A DNA stretch of 64,000 nt from Earliella scabrosa (taxonomy: Eukaryota > Basidiomycota > Agaricomycetes > Polyporales > Polyporaceae), in the NCBI GenBank assembly GCA_022605405.1, contig JABYQQ010000031.1:342583-406582 (forward strand). Reading direction: 5' to 3'. Positions 24,699 to 36,041 of the stretch are shown piece after piece; positions within the stretch are counted from its first letter, which is position 1; every line of letters begins with the position of its first letter. Below the pieces are notes generated by a model, which saw only the letters and a program-made list of their open reading frames with translations, was not told where the DNA came from and searched no databases. A program made the position numbers and the translations under genes.

Positions 24699-25329
24699 TC
24701 ATGTCGGGGTGGTGGTGGCGCGACGCACGGCGGGGCGCTGCTGGGGGGCGAGCCGCCATTGCTTCTCCCAGTCTTGGAGGCAGCGGACGAAGCCCGAGTT
24801 GGGCTTGATGCAGGCGCGCTTGCGCTTGACGAGGTCAAAGGCGGAGTCGTAGGACATGTTGTGAGTGTAGATGAGGTAGGCGATGACCACGGCAGCGGAG
24901 CGGGACACGCCCTGGGGGCAACAGCAGAGTTAGTGCGCGAGCAAAATGAGAGGGAGGAAGAGAGCGCACCTGCTGGCAATGGACGAGGACGTTGATGCCG
25001 CGTCTAAGGCGATCGTCTATCCAGCGCACAGTGGCCTCGAGATGGGGGCGGAGGTCTGCGGATGTGCTGTCGAGGATGTCGAGGCGATAGCACTCGAGCT
25101 TGTTGCCCTGGGCAGCGTGCGCCTCGACGGAGGGCAGCCATGGCGCATCTAGGACCTGAACGAGGGCCTGGATGTGGTGCGAGGAGAGGAGGGCGGGGTC
25201 GAGGATGGCGGAGAAGGAGCCGAGGTAGAGTGCGCCTGTGCGCTGCTGTTGAGAGGCGGGGAGGATGAGGTGCATGGGGGTGCACATGGCCTGCATGACC
25301 TCGGGCGGGAGGTTGTCGAAGCGAATCAT
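24699..25329 (-). CDS. dual-specificity protein phosphatase
   Basis: Two exons joined by one short intron (GTGCGC donor after CAG, CCCCCAG acceptor; about 24914-24969) give about 190 residues, a single small DUSP domain. The intron cuts the signature: HCQQ ends exon 1 and GVSRSAAVV begins exon 2, giving H-C-x5-R-S with nucleophile Cys118, phosphate-binding Arg124 and the following Ser. Upstream, LYLGSFSAILDPALL matches the family start, and CYRLDILDSTSADL holds the likely general-acid Asp. The region after the signature (YLIYTHNMSYDSAFDLVKRK, then PNSGFVRCLQDWEKQW) matches the closing helices. It should remove phosphate from Ser/Thr and Tyr of target proteins. No targeting signal or extra domain, so the substrate is open. 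Confidence 0.93.
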
Positions 25330-25879
25330 GGCTGCTGCAGTTGGAAGAGAGTAGACGAGGGTGAGGCAGGCTGGGCAGACAAAAAGAGGGCGGTATATAT
25401 CGAGGACGACATGACTGCTTTAGGCAGGGGGATAATGGGCGGCACGTGGGGAAATCGGGTGTGCATCTTGGGCCGAATGGGGGAGGAGAGGGCGCTCTGG
25501 GCCTGGCGCGGTGCCTGTCCGTGCTTTTCCGCCCAGATCGGATCGCCACGCACGTCCTGTCCCTTGCTCACGCCGTCTTCGTCTGCGCTCTTTCCCGTTC
25601 TCGACGCGAAGGCGAACGAGTCGGATCGATCCTGTGCCCATCGATTCCCCGCCAGCGCCGACGGTCACTGCCAGGCGGAGCGGTCTGGGCCCCGACGCTG
25701 TCCCAGGATGGCAGTGGCGGCGATTCGACTCTGACGGCGGCGCCTGGCCCCGGTCTCGCTGCGACTCTCATCTCTGGCTTTGTTTGGGGCTGACTGGGGC
25801 CTGGACGTCCGTCGACAGGAGCATGACGCGTCGACGTCTCAAGCCCGTGAATGCCAGCGAACACCCCCGTCGGTCTCTC
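25330..25879. other. intergenic upstream of the phosphatase
   Basis: Promoter side of the minus-strand phosphatase. A TATATA at about 25394-25399 lies 65-70 bases upstream of its start and could be its TATA box. No gene seen. Confidence 0.4.
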
Positions 25880-26720
25880 CCCGCGCAGCCCCGCCCGGCT
25901 CATCCTTTCGGCCCGCTGGGACGCATCCTTTCGCTCGCGGGGCAAGAAGGAGGTGGATGCGCGAAATGACGGGTTTATGCGTCTGCGACGACGTGCCTGG
26001 TGAGAGCGCGCTCTCTGTCTATTCTAGCAGCACCGCATGCCCCGCCGCCGTTTACTCTCCTTATCTCCGCCCCGCGACCGCCCCTGCCCTCTCCCATCGA
26101 CCGAATAAGCTCGTGTCGTAAGCCACCCGGTCGGACGTAGCGCGCCTCTTGCCCTCGCTCGACGTGCGCCACCGGGTTGGTTCTCGGTGCCTCACGCTCG
26201 CCTGAAACCTCGACGCCGTCCAGTCCCTTCATCTCCGTACCCGTACGTCTTCCCCACGCTCCTCTTCTCGCATCCCTTTATCCATCCAGAGCTTCGCTCG
26301 ACCCCGCACTCGCTCTAGGCCAGGGCGTTTGCGTTCACCGTGCGTGCCTTGCCGTCCTCCACGCGCTCGTGAGCTCATTTCGGCCCTTTCCAGGTATCCA
26401 CACTGCATTAGGGGATTCTCCGAGCAGTTCTGTCGCCGACATACCTCGCGGCTCCCTCTCTCCTCGCTGTCCCGCCATGAACCTACGTGCAGTCCGCGGC
26501 CCTTGGATATCAGATGCCGGGCAGCGCCGCATCTTCGCTGTCCTCAGGTACCCAACCCCGCGTTCGTTCTCGACCGAGGCTTCTACCCTCATTTGCGTGC
26601 CTTGCTCGCTGCGCTCCGTGCCCACACACCCTATTCCGGAAATGCAAATCACACATGGTTATCCTCCGAGTCGGGACCACTCTCCCGGACGTGCTTGTCG
26701 TCGGTGAGTGATCGGCGACA
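25880..26720 (+). repeat. dispersed repeat, copy 2
   Basis: Plus-strand copy of the repeat at 9865-10760 (inverted relative to it). Shared landmarks include TCTCCCATCGACCGAATAA, TTCTCGGTGCCTCACGCTCG, TACGTCTTCCCCACGCTCC, and a 3' part translating as LDRGFYPHLRALLAALRAHT. The copies differ by many substitutions and several indels, so they are old. Confidence 0.55.
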
Positions 26721-27179
26721 TGTCTGCCGGCTCATGCCACAAACACCATGTACGTTCTGGACGAGTGCCCTCTTTTGTGGCGACTAAGCAAGAGCCTGAG
26801 ATGAGCCATGCAGACCGTCAACTTCGAGGATCGAGAGCGGCTCTCGCCGTCCTGCCCGGGCTTAGTCCTTCAAGTCGTCCAATATCAGATGAGTATCGCT
26901 CGCCTGCAAACCTGCTGTATGCTGTCATACTCCGATCATAGCTATTCGTACTAATGCACACTCAACTCCAACCCCCGGCCCGCAGCCCGCTGCACAACAG
27001 CTGCACAATCACCCAAACTCGACATGCGACTTCTTCTATGTAGAGACCGGGCGCCATCTTGAGGCCCTGGTGGATGCCCTCGGCGGCGGGTTTTCCCTTA
27101 CTCGTACTTGCTGTGGGTATGCAAGTATCCCTTCCAAACCGTTCCCGGTATTCCGACCTGACTCTGCCCCATCCTAGTA
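26721..27179. other. between repeat copies, nothing recognised
   Basis: No gene or RNA signal. It may belong to the same repeat family, but I could not align it convincingly. Confidence 0.35.
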
Positions 27180-27310
27180 GACCCCGGCTTCTGCGCTGAA
27201 CCGCGGACGTTGTCACTCTGACTGCGCTCGCCGGTGCCCACACACCCTACCTATTCCGGTAATGCAAATCACACATGGCTATTCCTCGTATGTCGGAGTC
27301 ATTAGATTTA
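27180..27310 (+). repeat. dispersed repeat, copy 3 (3' fragment)
   Basis: Matches the 3' end of copy 2: both contain GCCCACACACCCTA, then TATTCCGG, then AATGCAAATCACACATGG, followed by a T-rich stretch. Only about 130 bases are recognisable. It lies about 600 bases after copy 2 in the same orientation, so a local duplication is possible. Confidence 0.5.
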
Positions 27311-28330
27311 CACTCGCGGACGTACCTGTCGCTCATCATGAGGCGTCATAGCCTGTCCATTCACCCATTCATGCCGCAACTCATACGAGTGGGTTCGAGG
27401 TACAGTGCACTGCTTCCCTCTGCGATCTGACGAAGATCATGAACACGGGCCTCAGTCCCATTCAAGCACCGTCGATGAACACCTTGCCATGCGACATGGA
27501 AACCGACACCATCGCTCGTCGGAGTCAAACTCTGGGCCATCGCTATGCGCCGAGATCTGGAACATGACGAATCTCGAGGTTGGTCCTTCAAAGTGAGTGT
27601 CAATCAGTCGTACGGAGCCCTTGTGCTCAGCATGTGGCGTCAGTGACGGACACCACTGTGAGGCCTGCTCGGCCGAGCCGTGGACGTTGCATCGTTCTCT
27701 GTACCTTGGTCATTCAGGTTTGTGTTTTCGACCACGTACGACCGTCGACAAGGACGTGCGGTGCCGCTATGAGAAGGACATCCTCGCGCATGCTGCATCG
27801 GTGAGTCTTTCGCAGTTTGTCTCTCGGCAGTGCTGTGTCGCTCCTGCCGAAGCTATGCGGCATTTCCGTTCACGTAACGTGCCGCGCCTCTCACTTTCAC
27901 ACTCAATCCCTCGCGCACAATCCATCGTAAGCGTCAATTATCGATAGACGAGCGTACTCAGGCCGACTCGGGATGCCTCTGCTTCTACCCCATTCTTTTC
28001 TTCCGTGATCTCGTTCGAGCTCACTCGTGTACGTGCACCCGTACTGGTCGAGCTCTCTGCCCTCCATCACGTGAACGGTCATCGACAGCTACCGCGGGCA
28101 GGCGGTGGCCGTACACGCAGACGGAGTCATCTACATACATGAAGTCCGACTCTGTCATGCTGCGCGTCCGACCAGCAGTGAAACATCCTTGCGAGTTTCG
28201 GAGTTGTGCCCTCCTCCATATGTACGTGCCATTCGTAGACTACGCGGCCGGCGGACCGTCACTCGTGATGGACGTCGAGCCTGGTCGGATGCGGCGTCCG
28301 CCGCGCATCGCAATGATCACAATGAGACTA
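27311..28330. other. intergenic, nothing recognised
   Basis: Short ORFs only, without motifs. It ends at the 3' end of the minus-strand HET-like gene. Confidence 0.45.
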
Positions 28331-30658
28331 CTAGACAGTCACTGTTACTCTCGTGACCGTTGGTTCATGGCTTTTTATGATGAAGTCCATGACACAACAA
28401 GCGTCCCAATCTATTGAGCTGGCCTCCGTGTCGAACTCAAAGAACCCGCTGACCACTGCTGGAGTCCACGACTCGTGTTGTGGTGTGCCCTCCTGGTCAG
28501 GTTTGCATAGTAGCAGACCTCTCTGGATATGGAGTGGTGGTTGCTCGTCGCCAGTGCTCTGCTGCGAGCGATCGATCGTGTACTTTCCAAGGTTGACAAT
28601 CCATGCTTCGCTCTGTCTGCATATGCATTCGTCGCCCTCTACTGAACCAGCTGAGTGGTCATCGGGACATGCACGTGTCTCCCATGCTTCATGCGGGTTG
28701 TTCACGCAATAGAGCTTGACTCGGGTTTGGTTGGCCTGTGTGGGTAGCGCCTTCAGTGGAGTGGCCCGAGCTTTCAGGATGAACATCTCAGTCTTGGACT
28801 GCTTGGACTGTTGTTTAGGCTGAAAGTCTTCGAAGAACGTCACACTGAAGGGTGATGGGGGAACGACTTGCCCGTCGGGGAGCATGAGAGGCCACAGTGG
28901 TCCATATGTCCAATGGAGATTATGGAAGGTTCGAGATTTCTTGTAGGCCGCGTCCAGGTAGGTATGAACCTTGTAAAAGCTTTCCCACATCCCCGTGGCG
29001 GGATCTTGTTTAAGGACGGATATGTGGCACGGTTTCGGGAACAAGCTGAAGACGGGGTCCGGCGGAAGGTTCGACAAGCCGATGGTAAACCAAGCCGGAC
29101 TGTGTTCGAACTTCTTCGTCATCTGCGCGGCTAGATGACAGCTTGAAGACATACGAGCGTGCAGCAACTTGGAGTTCATGGACGGGAACCTCATGGGATC
29201 GAGGGAGAGCAGCTGTGTACAGATAGCGACAAAGCTGTCCCGCGCCTCCAACAGCTTGGTAGGCTCAACCCCACTCCAGCACAGACCCAGCCATTTCGCT
29301 CCAGCCCGCCCGATGGCGGAAGTGTTGGGAGACAAGGCCTCCAAGCAGGCGACGGCGCGATAGTAATCCAGGGTGCGGATGTGGGCCCCGGTCGATGCGT
29401 TAACAAGACTTCCGAAGATCCCTGGTGCCGTCCGCTCGGACACATTCGCATCCATCTTCTCCGCCGGAGGACCCCGCCTCGCGTCCCTAATGGCCGCTTC
29501 TATTTGTCCAATTAAGAGATATCGCAATGGAATGGCGTGCACACCATCCCTCATAATGATCTGGGCTTGGGGCTCTCCCCGTGGTATCATCACCGAGCCC
29601 GACACGGACCGGGTGTCCAGTATGACCATCAGTCGTTCGCCCGGCCTGTCGAGTCGGACCTCGCGATTCAGGCTACCAAGCTCTAGCCACGTATAAGAGC
29701 GGGAGAGAAGAGTAGAAGGCTCTACAGAAGGGGACCCGAGCTGCGTGAAGCCGAAGGGAAGGACGAAGCATGCATGGCAATTTTGGAACATGTGCTTCAC
29801 AATCTCTGCATATTTGCTCGTGTCTGAGGGTACGACAAAGAAGTCTCTTGCCCAAAAGTAGATTGGACTTGTTGAATGTAGTGTGATCTTGTCTTTCCAT
29901 TGTCGCACTAGGTGAAAGACGTTGTCCAGAACGTCTTGGGATACGGGCACTGCTCGCTGGGAAACCTCTCGGTCATCCAAGGACAATTTGTCGACCTTGG
30001 CCGGACCCGTACAGATGACAATAAAAGGTCGCTCTTCAGCGAGTGTCTTAATTTCCTCGGCAACTTCAGACACATGCTGGTAAGCACCGTCCCACGTGAA
30101 GTTGTAGGATGAAAGGGTATGTAAGACAGGATCATATTCCAGTAAGTCGTATTGGTGTGCTTCTGGCATGAGTTGTATTCTCGGAGTAAGCTGAGTGCTC
30201 CGCAGGGGAGTACCTCCGAGCTACTCTTGCAGAATCGATGGGTATTTCGACCTATATACCTCAATAATCAGATTACTTAGACCGTCCGCTGCTACTTTAT
30301 TGGACGGACCTGATGTGCCGCGGTCATGAGGTTTATCTCGTTTCGAATGTATGCTTCTGGTTGTTCCTGGATGACCTTGTTCTATATGCAGTGCCGAGAT
30401 TGGCAAACTTGAACCAGCGGATACATAACGCGCTGTGGCGTCTGGCATTATGCTGGACATACGGTCTTGATCCGGAACATCGTGGAGGAGTGACATCGGA
30501 ACGGGACTAAGGGGCTCTGTCGACGGTTGAGAGGGAGGACGACTTGGATGTGGATGATCAATAACTGGCAGTGTTGATGGAGTCCGGAGGCACAGAGGTG
30601 ATTGAAGAGCCTGAGAGACTCGGTTATCAGTGACCGCATTGGGCGAGCCTGGTGGCAT
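28331..30658 (-). CDS. HET-domain-like protein (divergent), 752 residues
   Basis: Two exons: 30658-30260 (133 codons) and 30190-28331. They are joined by a 69-base intron (GTATAT donor, CAG acceptor) that keeps phase 0. The second exon is open for 619 codons from its acceptor, with an internal Met at 30169. The ATG at 30656-30658 has a TATA box 56 bases before it, which favours the longer model. The first 130 residues are Pro/Ser-rich and probably disordered. Residues about 244-281 (IYFWARDFFVV, then CHACFVLPFGF) and about 298-306 (SYTWLELGS) follow the layout of a HET domain (YLWLDALCI, CxVCLVLP, RxWTLQE). In fungi such domains trigger incompatibility-type cell death. Key HET acidic residues look altered, so the call is inference. 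It is head to head with the HET gene at 31941. Confidence 0.6.
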
Positions 30659-30713
30659 GATGGAGAGGAACTCGGATGAAGTATTGGGACGACCTATGAG
30701 GGAGGACTCTCCC

Positions 30714-30721
30714 TTTATATA
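30714..30721 (-). promoter_or_regulatory. TATA box of the 28331-30658 gene
   Basis: On the minus strand the sequence reads TATATAAA, followed by GGGAG, 56 bases before the ATG. It supports the two-exon model over the internal start at 30169. Confidence 0.6.
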
Positions 30722-31874
30722 TGTAACGTTTCCGAGCCCTCTGAGCTTTGGCGGATGGCACGATCCTTCTATATACAAGCGCTGAAGTGGCCAAGTTGTG
30801 GCGACGGGGCCGCCACAGTGGCACTCGAGGCTCGGACATATGCACAAAATGATCAAGATAATTGTGTACTGTCGGCATGGCAATTGTGTATTGTTTCTCG
30901 TTGTATCTCTCGTTACAAAAGCAGCAGAATGAAGCGGCCGTGAACCTGTTTCCGAAGTTACTACAATGCCTCGTCGCCAAGCCCTCGAATGAGACGTACT
31001 GAGAGTTGCCGCAGTCGCTTCGGCGTTCAGCTGAGCCTGGGTTAGACATATCTTCATATCATGGCAAAAGCAAGTCAGGGCTTTGACATGATGACAGTCC
31101 GAACCGATTTCTGACCTGTTCATCTTCTGATATCTGCCAGTGAGTGCCAGCCTGCCACGAGCACTCGCCGCATCATTGAGTCAAAGGCGCACTGACTAGT
31201 ACTAAAACTAGTGTTAGTACTACCACTAGTAGGTGTTGGTGATCAGACATGTACATGCAGCGTTCACGAATCAGCTTAAGTAACAACAGTCACTAGTCAA
31301 ATCCATACGTGTGAACTCTCATGAGGGCGGATCCTGGTATCCCGCCGGGCCGGTAAGGTTGCCAGGATTGGAACCGACCAGTTGAGCCATAATGCATAAA
31401 ACATTTATCTGTGGCGTCGAATTGCTGAAAAGGGTTATAGAGAGACAACGGACTGGGCCACCTCTACCTTATCCCACTGGCAGTTTGAAGTAGGGGCTCT
31501 ATGTACTATGGCGGCTGTATTACAAGGCGGCGCCCGGTATACTAGTACTAACTTGTCTAACTTCTCGTATACTAGCCGAACCAATACTACTAGGTTAGCG
31601 TAATACAACAGCTGTTGTCAGGTTGTGTTCAAGTTAGGGACGCCGCGTCCAGCGGTAGAGTGCGGTTATTGTAGCCGTACCGTTAGCGTGTTGTGATTGA
31701 CTCGGAGCCACTATATGCGTGATGGTGCAGTTCCGACATTTCGGGTTGGAATGGCATGTATATGCTACAAGGCACAAGAGAACAGCACTGACACTGCGCC
31801 CTCCGTGCCAGATCTGATGACATGGTGACCGTGACAGAGCGTGGCTACTTAGTTACAGGGCGATACTACGAGCA
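30722..31874. other. intergenic region between divergent HET-type genes
   Basis: 1.15 kb without supportable coding sequence. ACTAGT/CTAGTA-rich short motifs occur at 31195-31230 and 31540-31595 (for example ACTAGTACTAA and TACTAGTAG). Both promoters must be in this interval. Confidence 0.45.
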
Positions 31875-31880
31875 TATAAA
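31875..31880 (+). promoter_or_regulatory. TATA box of the HET gene
   Basis: TATAAA (within GCATATAAACAG) lies 61-66 bases before the ATG at 31941, nearly the same spacing as in the divergent neighbour. Confidence 0.55.
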
Positions 31881-31940
31881 CAGTACAAGCCAGTCTGTCG
31901 ATGTTAACCAGGTCACTCTCCTCACAGTGCTCTTCTTCCC

Positions 31941-33771
31941 ATGCCGGAGTTACAACTACTCTGCAACATACAGCTGCCTCAACCATACAGTGATTTGTGG
32001 CGCTACAGCCCAGACATCGTCTCAGAGGCCCAGCGCACGTACATTCCTGGTGCATTGCGTCTGCTCGACTGCCGTGCGCTCGTCAACGGTGGCCGTCTCT
32101 GGCTGTGGCGTTCTCTTGACCCACTTCCCGATCAGGACGCGGAGGAGTATCTACCACGGCATTCCGAGCAAGAGACAAGGGTTACACTGGCATACTCTGT
32201 GATTTCGCACTCTTGGAAAGTAGCAGAAGTCCAGCTCAGGCAGGAGCACAGCAGGTCCCCAAACTACAGCGCCACAGACTCAGACGAGCCTCGCTGTGCA
32301 TCGGCATGGCGCCACATGCGTCCCTTCAGCATATCCCTCCTCCGTGCTGCATGCTGGGCATCGATCCAGGCCGGCATTGACTACCTATGGCTGGACGCTC
32401 TTTGCGTCGACTGGCGCGAGCGAAGAGAGGTGGATTGGCATGACCAGCACCGGTGCCGCATACTAGGTGGCGCAAGCTTGTGTATCATCTTTCCATGTGG
32501 ACTCACGACTGCCCAACCATTGAAGTTCCAGCCAGACCCGAGCATCGCCTATCTGAGTACCCACGACTGGCCCTTGGTGGATACATGCGTCACGGGGATG
32601 CGGCGTGCAGGATCAAATGGGGTGCTGGTCATGGTGTCGTGGTCAGAGGCAGAACCTTTGCGCATGAAACTGGAGACTCTCTCGCCAACATTCACGATGT
32701 AAGTCAGCTGGAACTCATTCCTCCTATCGCACTCTAGCTCACTCACCCGCGCGTAGGAACCCCTTGAAAGTGATAGAATCGGACCCTACCCTAGCCACTA
32801 TTCCTCTGCAGATGCTGCTCAAATGGGCCACCAGAGATCCCGAGACCGCTCCCAGACTCCTTGGCCCGTGCTCAGAAGAACACTTGCACGCGCTGAGTAT
32901 TGCGCTCCGCCGCAACATGCACAAGTGTCCGCTGTTGATCAAGAGACAAGCCATGATTCGCTTCGCCTACATGAAGCGCTACACGAGTCCCTGGCACCGC
33001 GCAATGGATATATACGGCGCCGTCGTTGGCTCAGACCCCACTCATGCTCTCGAACCACTCGCCCCCACCCCCAGCGCCCAGGCGCCATTCATCTTTCTCC
33101 TACGGCAGCTCCTCTGCGTCTCCCGTGATCACGCGTTCTGGTTTGGACTCTGCGCAAAACACATGGACAATCTGCTTACAACCAGCGTGCCAACCATGCC
33201 CGTCTTGAAGTGTAATTTTGACGAGCGGAACAGCAGATACGAGACCCTTCCAGTCGACGACGTGTTCCTCCGCAAGGACGTCCGCCTGGATCGGGACACT
33301 ACGTGGTTCTTCGTCGCCAAGTGCCAGGTTCAATGGGTCGACTTGGACAAGGCCGTCTTACTCTCGGGGAAATCTGTGGACCTGGAGCGGTGGCCTCTGG
33401 ATGACATGCTCGATGTCCTTGTGATCCGGCGCAATGTCGGAATTCCTGTGTCTATATTGCAGGCATACAAGAACGAGCGCTCCTACCGGTTGATTTACGT
33501 CGGCCACTGGAATCCCGTACGTCGGGATCAGGGCGACGGCGTGTACAAGGTACTGGATCCACGGATTAGAGTGTGGAAGTACCTCGTCGTTTATAGTCAC
33601 GGTAGATTTGCCAATCAGGCCGTGTTTGACGGTACCCATTACTGCTACATCCACCATGAATACGATATTATGGAAGATGCTGTAGGGTGCTGCAGTTACA
33701 CCCACCAGACGTGTAGATTGAAGATTACAGAGGAGGTGTCAGCTATTCGCCCAGTCTTAGCCAGATCATGA
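31941..33771 (+). CDS. HET-domain protein (heterokaryon incompatibility type)
   Basis: Two exons (31941-32698 and 32757-33771; GTAAGT donor, GCGTAG acceptor) give 590 residues. The first half carries basidiomycete HET-domain features: ALRLLDCRALVNGG (38-51), AYSVISHSW (84-92) and AGIDYLWLDALCVD (144-157), then SLCIIFPCGL (179-188). In other fungi the HET domain acts as a cell-death effector in non-self recognition. The C-terminal 400 residues have no recognisable repeat or NTPase motif; they are rich in aromatic residues and end in a hydrophilic tail. The usual (R)xWTLQE segment after the CxxxxP motif is not evident, so an extra intron or divergence is possible around 32530-32690. No signal peptide. 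Divergent from the HET-like gene at 28331-30658. Confidence 0.75.
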
Positions 33772-34311
33772 TGTAGTACATCACTAGAGATACCATCAGG
33801 GACGACCTGAACATTCGTGTAATCAATTCCGCATTCCGAATATAGCCTTCAATGCGTGAACTTTGGCACTGTAAGTGTGAGCTATAGAGCAAATCCAGGG
33901 TGGGAAGGCGTGCGGTTGAGCGTAGAAGCCGCGTTGCATCTGACCTACGCGGGGTCGACTTGAGTGTAGCGCAGAAGCGCGGCTCGATGATACAGGACAG
34001 CAAAGATGGGAGGGGAGCGCCATTGCGAGCGTCACTGGCGGAGTTGCACTTATTACTGCACATGTGAGTCGTCACTAGCACTTTCTTCCTCTTATCATGG
34101 TGGACATTGCTCAGACAGTATGCCGATGAGATGAGAGAGAACGTGGTTGTTGTCCGAAGTACCAAAGTGACACAATCGAAGCATCATCATTCGTACTGGT
34201 AGCAGAATGCCTCGCGATAGAACTTGAACCTTATCTAGTAGAACGATGGTCATCCACAAGTACGCATCATGTTATAACGACGCAAATACTTACATATACG
34301 AATGAAAACAA
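33772..34311. other. intergenic between convergent genes
   Basis: 3' flanks of the HET gene and of the minus-strand secreted protein gene. Nothing recognised. Confidence 0.45.
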
Positions 34312-34882
34312 TCAAGCAGTCACTGTACGGGTGACAGTAGCTGTACGGCCAGTAGCAGTCTTTGTTACAACAACCACAGAGGTAGTCGTCCCAAAGCGCG
34401 TGGTCGTCTTCGTCACAAACGCCGTTTCGGTTCCAGTGGAGCGAATAGTTGACGTGATCGTAGAAGTCGATCGGACAGTTGAGGTTGAATATGCGGTGGC
34501 GAGTGCGGTGACGGTCGCAGTGTTCGAGATAGTCGAAGTGACGGTCGACGAGACGGTGTTTGTGATGGGGGAAGCAGTCTCGGTGACGGTTATTGTGGCT
34601 TGCGAGGCTGCTTGACGCTTTGACGGGACTACATAGTGCTGGCCGTCGCTGACCGACACGGGAAGAGTTGCGTTTCCGGAAGGGGTGATGACAGCAGGGA
34701 ACGATGAGAGCGTTGTGTATGCCCCTTGACGGATTTGAGGGATCGCTGAAGGCGAGAAGTGTTAGCATGAGATTGTTCATTCTCGTCAACTTTAAGGTTA
34801 AATCAATTGGACCTTTTGAGTCCACTATAGATGATGTGGCGAGGAGCAAAACGCAGAGAATGCTCATCTGGATGAAGTACAT
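34312..34882 (-). CDS. small secreted Ser/Thr-rich protein
   Basis: Two exons: 34882-34813 and 34745-34312. They are separated by a 67-base intron with a GCTAAC branch site and CTTCAG acceptor, and give 167 residues in one frame. The start is supported by a signal peptide (MYFIQMSILCVLLLATSSIVDS) following a TATAAG box 85-90 bases upstream. A dibasic KR at about residue 69 (VPSKRQAASQ) could be a Kex2-type processing site. The remainder is built of T-V/T-x-T and S-T-I-T-S-T runs expected to be O-mannosylated, with no cysteine-rich domain and no GPI-type tail. Likely a cell-wall or extracellular protein of unknown role. Its neighbour across the divergent intergenic region is also Ser/Thr-rich. 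Confidence 0.75.
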
Positions 34883-34967
34883 GGTGGTGAAACTGCGGTG
34901 CGGGAAGAAAGACCAGTGAGATGTATGAGTGGGATGGATGCTGTCGAAACCCACATGGCGGGTGCTA

Positions 34968-34973
34968 CTTATA
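34968..34973 (-). promoter_or_regulatory. TATA box of the secreted protein gene
   Basis: The minus strand reads CAGTATAAGTAG about 86-91 bases before the ATG at 34882. Confidence 0.45.
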
Positions 34974-35853
34974 CTGGATTGCAGTCGGATGGTGTATCGA
35001 GAATGTAGCTATTCGTGGAGTGATGTTCGTGTTGTCTCCGCTCATCCATGAGTGTTCCACTGTCTCTATCTCATTGGACAGCATATGGCTACGGTACACA
35101 GCTATGACTAACGAATAAAACCGGAAGCTTCACCGATCATCTGCGATGCTGCCTGAGCCGCGTAAGATTCAAGGTGGTACTGATCATGACGAAATTGCTT
35201 CGCATGTTGGGCTATGCTCCTCGGACCACAGCTCGGCAGCACAGCTGATCAAATGTTGCAGGTTGCAAAGTCGGATCATAAGTGGACTGCCGTTTGTAGG
35301 GTGAGCCGCGGAAATGGGGATGACGAACGGGTGCCCGAGTTTGCCGAGGGGCACAGCCACCCGTTCTCACGGCTTCTGGTGAACGATGACGTGGTGCGTT
35401 CCAACCCATTTCTGTCTTCACGGCGACAACCTGCTGAGTGTCACAAGAGAGAGGGGTTGAGCTTTATCTGTGTGAGTTGCGCAAAACAGACTGTCATGCT
35501 GTTGCTGTCTCACCCATGTCACGGTGTTCCCCTCAGGCGTTCGTCGGGCAGATTCATACTCAACCCATCAAGCAGACTCGGAGCGGACAGACGCGGCCAT
35601 GACGCGGCCTTCAATACTTCCTACCAATCATCAATCCGCACACGGTCCAGGTCCAGTCTTGTTTAATATAGTACGGATGTGCGGATCGTGAGTTCTGAAG
35701 GGAACCTTGCAAGGTCGGTTACTGAATGTGGGAGAGTCCAGCGGCGGAACGGCAGTTGTCCGTCGGACGCTAGCCTATTTTGAGTATGACCCCTCAGGTT
35801 ACTAAGTTGGAGATTGTTCTCCAAGTCCCACACCCGATGGTGAGGTATTCTTC
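34974..35853. other. intergenic between divergent Ser/Thr-rich genes
   Basis: No motif-bearing ORF. The interval must contain the promoters of both flanking genes. Confidence 0.45.
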
Positions 35854-35860
35854 TATAAAT
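35854..35860 (+). promoter_or_regulatory. TATA box of the mucin-like locus
   Basis: TATAAAT, within TTCTATAAATGCC, is followed by a pyrimidine-rich leader and several ATGs at 35948-36003. It suggests that the downstream locus was once, or still is, transcribed. Confidence 0.4.
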
Positions 35861-36041
35861 GCCTCGTTGTCTTACCTCATAACCTCACCCACTCACTGCT
35901 TTCCCTCGTTTTTCACGACCAACTCACAGACCAGCTCACGACTCAGTCATGATTGCTCCATGACTTATCGCATTTATCACTACTTCGGCAGAGGTGCGCC
36001 ATGATCCACAGTGACTTCAAGCTCGGTACTCCATTGCAGCT

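Noticed and set aside
30221..31123. 300-codon minus-strand ORF starting at 31123
   Set aside because: Only the part from the Met at 30658, behind a TATA box, is accepted as the first exon of the HET-like gene. The upstream half has no promoter-like context and the 3' tail is replaced by splicing at 30259.
31320..31410. tRNA-like words on the minus strand (TGGCTCAACTGG next to GGTTCCAATCC)
   Set aside because: The A-box-like and B-box-like words are almost adjacent and no cloverleaf forms; a decayed tRNA or SINE head is possible but unsupported.
31636..31712. tRNA-like stretch GCGTCCAGCGGTAGAGTGCGG
   Set aside because: The 5' part resembles a D arm, but acceptor and T stems do not pair.
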